Origin: Rotaria socialis
Taxonomy: Eukaryota; Rotifera; Eurotatoria; Philodinida; Philodinidae
DNA length: 64,000 nt
Assembly (NCBI GenBank): GCA_905331475.1
Contig: CAJNYU010000945.1
Span: 46,334 to 110,333, forward strand
Direction: 5' to 3'
Both the position numbers and the translations under genes were made by a program. Position 1 is the first letter of the stretch. Each line of letters starts with the position of its first letter. A model generated the notes under the pieces. It was not told the DNA's origin and did no database searches. It worked only from the letters and a program-made list of their open reading frames with translations. This document shows positions 38,079-50,608 of this stretch, one piece after another.

Positions 38079-38519
38079 CAGGGGAGATTGAAATCCAGGG
38101 CTATTTAAAATAGCCCTTAGGGGAAATTGAAATTTTAATCTCCCCTAGGGGAAATTAAAATTTTATCTTTTTCCGGTTCAATTTATGAGAAAAGATGAAG
38201 ATTTTTATTTCAAAAAGTTCCGCATTCGCACCCACACCAACACCCGCATTATATTTTTAAAGTTCGATTATATCAGTGTTTTTCAAAGAGCTGAATTCGT
38301 ACAAAAGACACGTTTTTTATTTGTGGGTATAAGTGTATCCTGTAGATGTGGGTGTGAGTGTGGGTGCGGGGGTGGGTGCCAGTATGAGTGTGGGTGCGAA
38401 TGTAGAACTTTTTGAAATAAAAATCTTCATCTTTTCTCATAAATTGAACCGGAAAAAGATAAAATTTCAATTTCCCCTAAGGGCTATTTTAAATAGCCCT
38501 GGATTTCAATCTCCCCTGT
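38079..38519. mobile_element. Harbinger-like MITE with long, nearly perfect inverted arms
   Basis: Begins CAGGGGAGATTGAAATCCAG and ends with its reverse complement. The arms match for about 140 bp except for a 29-bp duplication in the left arm. TAA follows the right end and also precedes the left end, fitting the 3-bp TWA duplication of PIF/Harbinger elements. The loop carries TGTGGG-type repeats (38346-38400). Confidence 0.75.
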
Positions 38520-40111
38520 AACATATACATCAAACTTGGAAGATTTATAATATTTTAAACACTTGAAAACAATTAAATTTTCATTAAGAAACTATTACTT
38601 TGATCCTAAACTACTCACAGAGCAAAAAAATCCACAGCGAAATGTAGTATAAAAAAATCAAGACTACCCATAATATTCGATACCTTGATTATCATTCGAT
38701 ACACTACAGGGAGCAAAAACCACATCCAAATGTGGTGTATTGCGGTTTTATTCAACCAATGGTTTCCATATGCTGCAATTAAGACGTACAGATGTAATTA
38801 CATGTATATATGAATATGCATGCAATAAATTAGTAGGTAAAAATGTAATAATTACGCCACAAGTATGTAACGTATAATCATAAATATTAATTTGTATAGT
38901 TCATGTAATAGCACAAAACTATTTTTACACGGACGGTTTTATTTGTAACATGATCCTTTTTTTTTTTATTCTATTGATAAATGTTTGATTGCTGAATAAA
39001 ACAAATGTGTTTGCATAGAGTACAAGTTAGACGTGAGGTAAATATGTATTTAATATTGAAATTCCGTGACAACTTTTTTTTATTGCATATTGGCTATCAT
39101 CCTCATATAGATTACTGTCTAATGTCATATTGTAATTGGTTCTTTTCAGAAATAGTAATGATAATTAAGTTGAAGAGAAAAATGTTTTTATCCTTTCTCT
39201 ATGTAGATGAAACTGCGTGATACAATTAGTAGATGTGATAGATGAACGAGCATATATACGTTTGCATTCATTTGAAGACGATCTCAAGTGTGAATCTCAA
39301 ATATTTTAAAGTGATAATTTACTATTGCATTATAATAATCGTGTCAATAAGGAGATAGCTAATTATTTATAATAACTTTACATTTGCAATAGTCGCGTAC
39401 GAGAAAAATTTGTTTGCACATTATTTTCACAGTATTGTTTGCTTTTTTCTTTATAATAATAATGCATTCAAACCCGCTAATCAAACTTTACTCTATCGAT
39501 CAAATATTTTCTTATTTACAGATTGTTGAATAAAACTTGAAATACACCAGATCAGCTGAAAGCAATGCTTCTAATTAATTCAACATATAATAGTGAATTT
39601 ATTTCAAATTATAGTGAATAGATAACTCTTGTTTTTTTTTATCATCGCTTCAATCATAGTTACCATATGACTCATTCTATATCATATTTATTAAATTGCA
39701 TAGTTCTTTGGACTGAAATCAACTGATGACTATGATAAATATAGTGTCTGTATGATACACGTGAATATCCTATTTCGAGGTTCTATATTAGTAATCGAGG
39801 GAACCATACTACTCTTTCAATTTATCTAGGGTATGCGCCTTTTTAACTATATAAGAAATAACTCGGCATAATAAACACGGAATGATTATTTTTTCATTAA
39901 AAAAAATATTGAAAAATCCTAACAAAGGTTTCTCTGTGGCATTCACTGATGTATTTTTTTAACACATAATAATGGTACTTTTTGTTGAATAGGCAAGAAA
40001 ACAAGAAAAGAAGTCTCTAATTGAAGTGACACATACGTACATAACATTTTTCTTGAGACAAATGAAAGAAAAAGAAAATAAATTTAAGAAAAGGGATTCT
40101 ACTAGCGACCA
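38520..40111. other. Intergenic; no gene seen
   Basis: AT-rich DNA without supported exons; ends at the stop of the minus-strand gene at 40112. A short unit around 38620-38760 (GAGCAAAAA, ACATTTGGATGTGG-like pairs) may be another degraded foldback. Confidence 0.4.
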
Positions 40112-41844
40112 TTATGGACTATCTTTCCCTTGAAAAGCTCCATTTGTTATTGGTTTTTTCTTGGTAAATCGTTTTTTCCTCTCCCATTCAATTGTTTCCA
40201 TTTGAAGTTTAGTAAGTTGTGCTAATTTACTTAATATTTCTTGAGGACAATTAGTAAATGGATCAGGATAATCAAAATTATCTAAATTATTTCAACTAAT
40301 AAAATAATTTACAAAATCTTACTATCAACAGTACCTCTAGAATGTATTGACTTATCTTGTTGTGTACGTGATTTTGAGTTTTGATTATGATTTCTTTGTG
40401 TTTGTTGAGATGATACATAAGTAGATGCAATGGTTGTGGGCGCGGGTAATAATTGTCGTGTTGAACGCACTGCTGAAGACATATTTAACTTAAGTCTTTC
40501 AGTTGTTATTAACATACTATTTGTTGTTGTTTCAGCTATTGCCCGTTGTCGAATGGTATTTCCACCTGCTGCTGCACTTCGATAAGTGAATACAGTTGAA
40601 TTTGTTTGAGGATGACCGCTAGCACTCGTCGCCATTTGATTTGTTGGATTAGAACCAACAAGTGAGTCAATTGATGATGGAGTAGCTACTGAAGATTCAT
40701 GATGTACAATTCGGCGTTCTATAGTAATAAACAATGGACATGCGTAAAATTCACAAACAATACTGAAATAAGAAAGAAAAGAGAAAATTTTTGTTACTTT
40801 TTGCCTGGCTTCTTGCGCTGCCTTGCGCATGTTTTATTTTTTAACATTTGATGTTGTCAATTCTTTTCTTACTTGTAGGTATTCTGTTCGTTCGTCAAAT
40901 CATTCTCTTTTCTTCGTCATCACCACTCCACACATTATTTGTTCTGTTCCTCCTTCGCTCTAGACTCATACACTAGAGATTTAAGCAAAATGCAATAAAG
41001 ATGAGAGCGCCAAAAAACAAAAAGAAAACACTGAGTAAAAATCAAGGTGAAAAATAGACATGGATTGTTTCAATGTTCGTTCAATCGAAACTTACTTTGT
41101 CCTTCAACTTTTAATATTGGACTTAATCTTGATGGCGAAAGAGTTTGCTGTTGTGATTTGGTAGACATTATTGTTGCTGTTGTTGTTGCCATTGATAATG
41201 TTGAATGTTTACTTGAAAAGGGTGAACCGGTATTTGCACTGTTATGTGTATCTATTTAATTCAATAAGAATTACTTAATAAGCATCAAAGCATTTGCTTT
41301 TTCATACGTTCTTTAGGTACTTTAAGTATCATAACATTATTGTTCACGCTATTTAATCGTTGAGTTGGTTTGCTATTTGTTGAACTGACGATTGTTTTAA
41401 ATGAAGAAACATAACGTTTTGTTGGTGGTGAAAGTATTTTTGGCACATCTATATGAATAAATATATGATATGATATCTTATCTTTACTTTTTTTTCTTCT
41501 TGATTGTATACCTTGTCGTGAAATACTAATTGATGATTGAGCTAGATTTGATGATGAAGCAATGAATGATTCCACTGTTTTATCACCAAAAACTTGGTTT
41601 CGTGGTAATGATTGTCGATCGGATTTAGTGATTTGTGTTGTTGATCGACAAAGTTGATCAGATGATGATAGTCTATTGATAGAAAACAAGGGAGTAATTA
41701 TTATTTACGAGCGTGTATTAAACACTTTGAAGTTTCTTTGGTTGTTATTGTCGATAGAATACATTTCCAGTCGGTAAAAGATATAGGAACTTGATTAGTC
41801 CATTGGAAAAAGGGACTATCACTTGCAGAGATTATCTGTTGCAT
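40112..41844 (-). CDS. Ser/Thr-rich protein of unknown function
   Basis: 380 aa; six exons in frame: 41726-41844, 41512-41672, 41308-41448, 41096-41251, 40323-40718 and 40112-40281. I do not recognise it. Residues 1-40 (start MQQIISASDSPFFQWTNQ) look ordered. Most of the rest is low-complexity Ser/Thr/Asn/Gln with scattered basic clusters. The C-terminal 55 residues (YPDPFTNCPQEILSKLAQLT.., then METIEWERKKRF and a Lys-rich end) are probably a helix-rich conserved segment. The first donor (GTGTTT) is weak, so exon 1 is less certain than the rest. No signal peptide or membrane segment. Confidence 0.65.
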
Positions 41845-42875
41845 TTACAATTCGCAATGGAAAGTATTTTTTGTGAATTCAACTATAATAAAATGATATG
41901 AAAATCGTTCTTGTCTACACACATACTTTTACCCTAATTGATGTTTGTTTGTTTAAATGATTAAACCGTTATAAAAATGCTTCGTTCTTACTTCGCCTTT
42001 TTTTTCGTTAAAATGTTCGTCGTCATGCACTTTGGTCAAGTAGTAGCTGCATCTTACTCTATCTAGAGAAATATTTCTAACACTTGTTCAAAAGAGAAAA
42101 AGTGAGAGAAAAAAAGAGAGAGAGAGAGAGAGAGAATGAGAAAAACAAGACTATGATATGTTTGTAATCAAATATCAATAATGAACCAAGAGAAGAAATA
42201 TTTAAAAAGTAATTGATGCTCTTGGAAAAAAATGATCTTTATTCCTGGCATTAACTAAATTAAAATATATGAAATGTGATATGAAAAAGTACTTTAAATA
42301 GAACATTGCTGCATGTTTATGCAATAATTATCAGGAAAATAAGAGTTTATGCAAACGATTTCTTAACAATTGAGTATCTAATCAAGCAAAATGACACTTT
42401 TGATAAAAGTCAGCTTTACTATATTATTTTCCGATTTGCTCTGTATGAAGCATTGCTTTCCTTTGAACAAAAAAACTATCGCATCAAACTTTGAATCAAT
42501 TTTTAATCAATATTTGCCAAGGAAATGAATCCTAGTATTTTGAATTATTAATGAACGTGTTTTTATGTAGCAATTAGCCTACAGATCACTACGATATGTG
42601 TTTTAGGTGAAAAGGTTGATTCGACAGATGGCGTTAAATTGCAATGCAACTAGACAAAATAAGTATTTATTAAATAATGAATACTTATCAAGTTTTCGGT
42701 TTATTTAATCATATTTGTTAGTTTGTGTGATAAAAATTCTTATGTCAGTTTCTGTTGAATAAAAATTGATCCAATTGAAACTATCAAGACGAGTCTGTCC
42801 GTTTGTGTACCTCACGCTACTTTCTTTTGTACTCATTCAGCAGTCTCAGTTCTTTGGCTTTGAGTATTATCTTAA
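41845..42875. other. Divergent intergenic region with (GA)n repeat
   Basis: Between divergent genes. Contains a GA microsatellite at 42115-42134 and otherwise AT-rich DNA. Should hold both promoters; no further signal recognised. Confidence 0.5.
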
Positions 42876-45870
42876 ATGGCGTTTGAAAACTCTACGCAAC
42901 CTTCTATGGATGAAATCCGTTTACTTCTCATCGGTCCACCGAAAACTGGTAAATCGTCTATAGCAAACATTCTTGCTGGCTACAATGTATTTCCAGTTGG
43001 TTCGTCAAGTTCAGTTGAATCTGCGACGCCAACAATGCAATCAAGACACTTTACTAATAAAAAAATTCTTGTTGGTAAACATCTACTCGTTGTCGATGCT
43101 CCTGTATGTTATCTTTGCAATTGAAAAACAAAATAATTCATAGGAATATTTCTATTCTAGCCTTTATTTATATTAAAAGATGCAACATCAAATGAAAAAG
43201 ATATGAGACGGTTAGCTAAATGTGTTGCACTTGTCAGTCCTGGCCCACATGCAATTTTTCTTATACTTAGCTGTGATGATGCAAAAAATGAGCGGTTCGA
43301 TATGAAACAAATTGTAACGACTGTTTTCGGTAAGAGAATTTTTTATTTTTATTTTTATTTCTTTTTTGCGTAGAAAAATATTCTATTCAGATTGTTAGCA
43401 CTTTTAATGATTTTTGACAAGAATTTTCAAAATAGATTTAAGAAATTGAAATCAATTCTCATTATATGTATCGATTTGTCTAAGAATAAGGTAGATGGAA
43501 AATTATGAATAGATGTTTGCCAATAGAAATATTCTTAAAAATATATGATTAAGTGGTAACCAAATTGCTTCTGATACTCTTAGGATTATTAACTAATATT
43601 CATTTTTTAGTTTTTCTTCTATTCATAATTGAAGATAAAAGATATGTGAGACGAGCTCAACTGACTCTGGATGTCTTCTCTTCTAAAAATAGTACTCGAT
43701 TACATAATCTATCAAGTGATACTGTAACACTTTAGAAACATCTTTAGGAGTAAGAAAAATAAATCGAAAATACTGTTTTTATTTTGAATTTTACATTAGA
43801 TTGATTCAAAAATCCCTTCATAGACAACGAAAAGCTTGAATACTCTCATTTCTTTTCACCATAAAAAAATCACCATTTCAAATTTATGTCTATAATTAAT
43901 ACTTCAAAAAAAAATACTACTCTTGAGTATCACGGGTTTACTTGTACGACAAGCAACTATCCTGGACGAAATACGGATTTTCAACAATTTCTAGTTAGTT
44001 ACTACAATGAAATTTTAGATATATTCAGTAATAAAATATGAATGCTGGATAAAGATTTAGCTGGAGTGACACAACTACAATGACATAAATGTAACAACAC
44101 TGATATGTCATCAAGTTTTAGTCTGACAAAAATAAACCTTTGTCTATCAATCATAATCCTGAAACGTGTTATGTGTAATAAATACATTTTACTATTATAG
44201 ATATTTTTGTTCAATTCGACTTAACCTTTTATTTAAATCTTGATTTTAATCAGTCGTGACTCTATCTAATCGAGTTTAGCACATGAACATTATCACGTGA
44301 ATAATTACATTATCTGAAATTCAAAATATATTTCATACTGAGGCAGGTTTTTATACGATACTAGATATTTTGTTCCGTTCGGTGAACCTTCAGATTCATG
44401 GAAACTTATGTTCACTAAATTTTCTGATCGTTAATCATTACATTTGAATAATAAATTTGCGTTAATTTGCGATTAAAAATCAAATTTGAAGTTGGTTCTA
44501 TCAGTTTTGGAAGATTTGTTAATTCTAATTGTAGCAGGAGTCTATCAAGTGAGGCTTCGGAATACTTTGTATTACGACCAAAAACCTTTTTTGAATATTA
44601 TGAAGTGAATCACACTATATGCCACGTAGATATAATGACAATTCGATGGTGAACGGAAGAGTTTTAGTATAGAAATGAGTATCGATCAATAAATGAAAGC
44701 AATTCATTTCTTTTACGATGAATAGTAAGAATCTTTCTATCGATTTCATTGTTGATGGATCAGGCACTGCTGTAAGTATTCAGAAGCATTATTAGTATTC
44801 TTATTTATCTAATAATCATCAATGACTTTGAATAATGATTATGTGAAGGCAGTGTCTGTTATTTTAGTCGACGAAACAAACATTAATCCACTCGAGTTCG
44901 AATATGTACAGAGAATGCCAAAGAAAACAATGTACCATACTCTTAATAAGGGCTTCCGATTGTTTTCGAGGTTGGTAGGGACTGGAAACTAGGTAGAAAG
45001 TTTTAAAGTAATAAAAGAAACTGAAACTAAGGCGATTTTTCTATAATATGTTTTGTGAGAGAACGTATTTTTATAGGATTATTTTGTTAGAAACAGAGCT
45101 GAACGTGATAAAATGTTGTTTTCTCACCAGAATATATTTCAGAAAGTTTGAAATATTTTGAAAAGAAAAACTCTACGTCATTTCTAGTTTACTCAATAAT
45201 ACGATCAACAGTTATATTTAAAAAAATGCATTGGTTTCTAGAAATTTGTTGGACATACACGCATCAAGACCTGATTCTCTTTTTTTTTTCGTAGATTTTT
45301 GTAGCTGACTATATCTAATGCTCAAACTCGAGTAATATCGTTTTCTATTTTATTTTAGGTGCCGAAGCCCTCCGTCAATCCATTGTTGTTTTTTCATTTA
45401 TTGATCGTCTTGAAACGAAAGGTATACCTGTACATGATTGGATAAATAAAGAATGTAAGCAACAAGCATTACTCGAAGCATGCGGTCATCGTTATTTAGT
45501 TATTGATTCTTCTCATAATGATCAAAATAAGCATATAGAATTTTTAAATCGTTCGTTAACAATGTTAAATGAATTGTGGAAAACTGAACAAATTTTCAAA
45601 TCGAAAATGTTTGATGATATGGAACAAGAAATACAACGACAAGAAAAAAATCGTTGGGATATATTTCAAAACAAATGTGCAAATAATTTTCATGGTTCCG
45701 AAAGCGCTCTACGTATTCTCTTACGCGAACATATGCGCGATGAACTTGAACGAGAACCAATTTTAGCTGAAGCAGATTATTTGGTAGTCGAAAAATATCT
45801 ACAACCCATAGTAAAATCTTTATTACAAGAAGTCGAACGTTATCTCGAAGAAGAAATTGCTAGTACTTAA
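42876..45870 (+). CDS. AIG1/GIMAP-like GTPase
   Basis: 302 aa; exons 42876-43103, 43161-43329 and 45359-45870. P-loop GPPKTGKSS (G1) is near residue 20. KHLLVVDAP is in the G3 position, with P where G of DxxG is usual. The AIG1 signature box is clear: CVALVSPGPHAIFLILS, followed by VTTVFGAEALRQSIVVFSF. The G4 motif is unusual (FIDRLE where TxxD is expected), which may weaken guanine specificity. The C-terminus is a Glu/Lys-rich helix (probable coiled coil) without a membrane anchor. Family members occur in vertebrates (immune cells), plants and scattered invertebrates. The second intron is 2029 bp, by far the largest here, and contains no recognised gene. Confidence 0.8.
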
Positions 45871-47348
45871 TAAAATAGCCAATATTTTAAAAGACGTAGT
45901 TTCTATTTATGCTATTGAATGTTTTTTTTCTTTTGATTTGTGAATGTCTAACAGTAAATCTCAATCAATTGATCGAACTATTTCTGTTTCTTTTATTTAC
46001 TTTGTATCAACTATAATTATCTTTTTTTCCTTTCGTTTGGAAGTACTACGTTCCATAGATGGGATTACTATTTTTTCTTCAAGGTAGAAATCTGTGTTTC
46101 ATGAGTATTGTAGACAAATGTCAGTGACATTGTACTATATAAAAAGAAATAGAATTCTTTTAACGTGAAAATAAGATTCTTCTGTCAAGGAATTCGAAGT
46201 CACTCTATCTGAGTTAGTCAGAAAATCACTTAGAATGTCTGAAGATTTTTCGAGATATAAGATTATGCTAAAAAAGTTCTGAAGATAGAAATTCCTCTGA
46301 AATCGAGCTCTATTTTTGTGTACTCAAAAAGAAAAGAGTACACTATAGAATCGGTCAGTGTCCGTCCGTCCGTCCGGTCGTCCGTTTATTCGATAACTCT
46401 TCACAATTACATTCGATTGAGCTGAAATTTTGCGCACAGAATTGTCTCATCAATATCTAGGTCGAGTTCGAAGATGAGAAGGATCCGTCAAGAAATGGCT
46501 GAGTTATCGAAAAAATTGTCATTTTTGATCAGGCCATCCCTGAGGAGGGGTACAGGGATTTTTCAAAAAAAAACGTTTTTTTCTCAGAATTATCAACAAC
46601 ATATATAAATCGACTCAGTTTTTAACGCTGATTCTAAATCTGATATTAGTTTTGAACTAAGTCATAGCTTTCTAACGAAACATCGCCTGAAAAACGTCTC
46701 AAAATGCACAAAAACTGCATCCAGAAATCAAATTGCCTAGTTTCTCATGATAATTTTCGTGTTCAGACATTCTGGAATAACTCATATGTCGCATGCACAT
46801 TTTGCAGTACACATAACTCTCGGATGAAATCCGAAGTTTCCACATTTATTTATTTTATTGAAACGGGAACAGTTCTGCCATGAATTTTAATCATTTGTAT
46901 TGATTAAATATTAGCATAAAAATATTGCTCTTGTCTGAAATTATTGAAAAATTGATTTGCATAACTTACATAGACGATGAACTAATGAAAATTTCAGTAG
47001 CAGCAGCGGCCATTCGTTTTTAGATAATGGTTGTTAAAATTTTACTCGTATGTTTTCATTTGCATCCGTTTAATACATCTACATTTAACCAAACAACAGC
47101 ATACTTTCTCTGGGCTTGACTATAATAATAGATGAAAAGGCGAAATTCATAGGCGATTTAATAATCGAAAACAGCAAGGTAGAAATGAATAGAAAAAAAT
47201 TTTCGTTGAGTAAAGAAACATGCTTGTTAAAAAAAGAAATACGAGTGCAATAAACATGATTGTCGTTGTTATTGACATTATGTTCATCGTTTTTAATACA
47301 CTTGAAAGGTTTTCTTTTAAACTCGAACGTTTTAGATTATTTTTAAAC
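45871..47348. other. Intergenic; degraded repeat with (GTCC)n
   Basis: A (GTCC)n tract near 46351-46385 sits beside the word CATTCGATTGAGCTGAAATTTTGC, split here by nothing obvious. Such GTCC plus ATTCGA.TGAGCTGAAATTTT combinations are common in dispersed invertebrate repeats. No coding frame recognised. Confidence 0.4.
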
Positions 47349-48463
47349 ATGAGTCGTCTCTGGAAGGTCGGCTCAATATTTTCTCGTCTATCGGGTATGG
47401 TTGAAGGTGGACATTTAAAAGGATCCGAAATACCTATTTGGTACTCAATATACAAACGTTTTCCACCAGTACGCGAACCACGTTTTCTATCATTAACTGA
47501 AGGCGATATACCTAAACTACACGAACCACCAAAATTATTATTCGATGAAGATATAATAAGAAAAGATTATTATGAAGATGTTGAAGATGGAGAAATAATT
47601 AAATTAAAAAATAATGATAGAAAATCTCGATCACAAGTATTTATTGATGAATATTTTAAATTAAAATCGAAACAAAAAGATTTTATACCACATCGGCAAT
47701 TATTTCGATTAACACTGGAATATTTGCAACAACATGGTCATCCAATTATGTTTAAAACAGGTATACAAAAAAAACGCGCACACATTCAAATACATTACTA
47801 CTATTATTTTTTCTTGTGTTTTTATTTGATCAACAGAGAAAAGACAAATACTTCTCTATTCATATTTGAATTTTAGGTGCTGAGCAAAAATATCCAGAAA
47901 TCGAACTACAATCTGATGAAACAAACCAATCAATTGATAAAAACAACCAGCAATTACAATCCAATGTCAAACATAAATCAGATTCGATACCTAATCTAGG
48001 TGAATTTGTAGCAGAATGGGAACGTGATAATACAGAAGGTTATTTTCCTTTGGGTAAAAATACCTATCAATATCGTCGTCTTCAACCTCATCGTACTCAA
48101 ACATCATTTGGTGAAGAAACTCTTAGTGATTCTGATGTTACTTATCGTCGTACAGATGGCTATGTACATTCAACTGTACGTGGTGATGAAGTTAAACAAA
48201 AAGAGAATCCATATATGCCAGGTGAAAATATTCAACCATTGTCACCACCATCATTTCTTCAACAAAATATGCTTCGACATGGCAAAGTACATAATGTATT
48301 TACACATGCACAATATGAACAGGATCCATTTCTACGTTTACAAGATCGAGTGAAAGATCTAGAATATTGGAAAAAACCACCGATACATACTAAAGTCTTT
48401 CGAAGAAAATTTAAAGCAAAGAAATTCCTTGTTGATATACCGGGAATTTATGAAAAAAAGTAG
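47349..48463 (+). CDS. MRPS23: Mitochondrial ribosomal protein S23 with long C-terminal extension
   Basis: Component of the mitochondrial small ribosomal subunit; 332 aa in exons 47349-47760 and 47877-48463. The start MSRLWKVGSIFSRLSGMVEG.. and the following IPIWYSIYKRFPPVREPRF match the conserved N-terminus of mS23. The matching region runs to about residue 135. Vertebrate mS23 is about 190 aa; here another roughly 195 residues follow, rich in charged and aromatic residues (for example PYMPGEN..PLSPPSFLQQ and FRRKFKAKKFLVDIPGIYEKK). The extension looks ordered and may be a lineage-specific rRNA-binding segment or a fusion. A TTTTAG acceptor-like site lies 13 nt before the ATG. Confidence 0.85.
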
Positions 48464-49091
48464 ATTTTTTCAATGTTTAACGTTTTTGTTTGTTGTTTTC
48501 AAAAAAAAAAGAATACATCACAGAAATGAACAAATCTTGTCTAATATTTATTATATTACTAGAAATCGAATGAATGAATGATTAATTCTTTTTGAAATTT
48601 ATTTTTCTATTGCTGGACATGTGTGTATGTTATATAGAATCAAAATTCATATTCGAAAAATTAGTCTTGCAGACTTCATGCAATTTTAAAAGATTATTCA
48701 GGCATGCGCACACATCAACAACTCATCATGCACATTAGATTAATTTAGATATTTCTCTACATGACATTAAATCAAGGTCGAATTGAAAAATATAATTCAT
48801 CAAATGATCAGTGTCTGGAAAGAAAGATTTGTCAGCATTAAAATACATCGAAGGATTGTCTATCAAGTTTTATTTGAAGTACTCAAAAACTCGAAATCTA
48901 AATAATCAGAAGATTATGTAGTAAAAAATTGGCCGTGTTTTCTTTTCATTATTATTCAATCAGTACAAACATTGAATAAAGAACATTGCATGAAGGAAAG
49001 AAACAAAAGGGAGAGAACGAGAGAAATTCTTATTTGAAATTTCTATGATTAATTATATAATGATAAATTTCTATTTCCTTGTAATTTAGAT
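48464..49091. other. Intergenic; no gene seen
   Basis: AT-rich. I looked for an upstream exon coding the FANCL ELF domain and saw none. A GTAATTTAG acceptor ends 2 nt before the FANCL ATG. Confidence 0.5.
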
Positions 49092-50608
49092 ATGAATTCA
49101 CTTTTATCTAGTTTTTCTTCGAATCCTTCATCGAACACCAACATCGTTGATAATTGGCCGTCAGCATCAAATTTTACTCAATTTGTACATGATGCTCAAT
49201 CGTTTCTTCTTCTCCTTTCTCATATTGAAGAAATTGGTTGGTCATCAATACGACTTACTTCATTATTGAACGATTCAATGCTTACACTTCATTATACATA
49301 TATTGATTTAGGAGATCGTTCACATGATTTATATATTGATATACCACACCGATGGCCAAATGAACGACCACGTTGTCGTACACATCTACCAGTTGAATTT
49401 TCTATTGAAACATGGTGTCCAAAAACAAGTCGTCTTCTTGAAATTATCAATAATTTTCGTTCAGTTGTTGATAGTTTACAATCATTCTGGGCTCAACTAA
49501 CTGAACTAGAACGAGATGCAATCGTCTTGGATGAAAAACCTATTTCATGTGCTTCAACAATAAGACGTTTAAAAATTAATGATAATATACATGTAAAAAT
49601 TCAGGTTAGACATTTATCTCTAACTCTTCCTACAATAAGGATCAAAAATACAATTTCAAGGCTACGTACTTTTTACTGCGTTTATGACTTGTAACAAGGA
49701 ACTTACCGAAAACTCGAATGAAAAATGTTCCAGATAAAAACTTGTTCCCACATAGACTTCATAATTCTTAAACTAATTTAGATGTTATATGGGAAAAGAA
49801 TCATTCTTTATCGAGCTATTAAATTTGACAGAAACGCTTTCATTTTATCGCACCGCATGCAGTGATACTTGACTTAAAAGAAAGAAACTCATTATCGTCA
49901 CATAGAAGCAGAGATTTTCATCATGATATCTAAAATCGCCATAAAAGCTATTGCACATACGTAGGAATTAGATGCAAGAGCTAATGTTTCTACTTTGAAT
50001 TTTTCGTGAGATAGTTCATCATCGGTGGAAAATCAAAAATAAAACGTCAATATATCGGAGAATAAGAATCGTAGACTTATGAAAAACCTATCATCACAAA
50101 AATTTTGAATCATACAGAGAAAATTCTGAGTAGAACTCAATCAAAATTTTAATTCTAGATTGATCCATATAATCCATGTGCATTTCCTTCCATTACATTT
50201 CATGGTCCGCAAATGATAGTTCGGTCATTTGATGAACTTCTTGAACAGAATCGTCATCATTGGAATGAGGCACATTCAAATATAATACTAAATCTTGAAC
50301 ATATGTTGGATATAACATTTCCAAGTAATATTTTTTTTAAATCAAAATCTCAATTGAAAGATGATCAACAACAAGAATGCGGAATATGTTATGAATCAAC
50401 TCTTAATGTGAACGAAACAGTTATTTATTGTGAAACACCAAATTGTTTTAAGCAATACCATGAAAAATGTTGGAAAAGTTGGCTGAGAAAAAAAGTTCCG
50501 CAAAGAGGTGGTTGTGATGTTTTAGATATTGTTGTTGATGAACGAATGAACACAACAACAGCTAGTGGACCTTGTCTTTTTTGTAAAAAAAATATCATTG
50601 TGAATTAA
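49092..50608 (+). CDS. FANCL: FANCL-type E3 ubiquitin ligase of the Fanconi anaemia pathway, lacking the ELF domain
   Basis: In known organisms this RING ligase monoubiquitinates FANCD2/FANCI at crosslinks. 320 aa; exons 49092-49604 and 50159-50608. The double-RWD region is recognisable: IEEIGWSSIRL, DIPHRWPNERP, SLQSFWAQLTELE, then IDPYNPCAFPSITFHG. The C-terminal RING reads CGICYE..(x)..CETPNC...YHEKCWKSWL..GPCLFCKK, with the FANCL-specific first half and short C-terminus. Vertebrate FANCL (about 375 aa) starts with an ELF domain that binds non-covalent ubiquitin; no such sequence precedes residue 1 here. The start follows a strong acceptor (TTTAG, 2 nt upstream), consistent with a spliced leader. 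The RING has a longer insert before its last cysteine pair than usual. Confidence 0.9.

Noticed and set aside
38185..38521. Open frames with Cys/Gly or Thr/His repeats
   Set aside because: They lie in the loop of the Harbinger-like MITE and translate TGTGGG-type repeats.
42115..42134. GA tract as regulatory GAGA element
   Set aside because: A simple microsatellite; nothing shows binding or promoter function.
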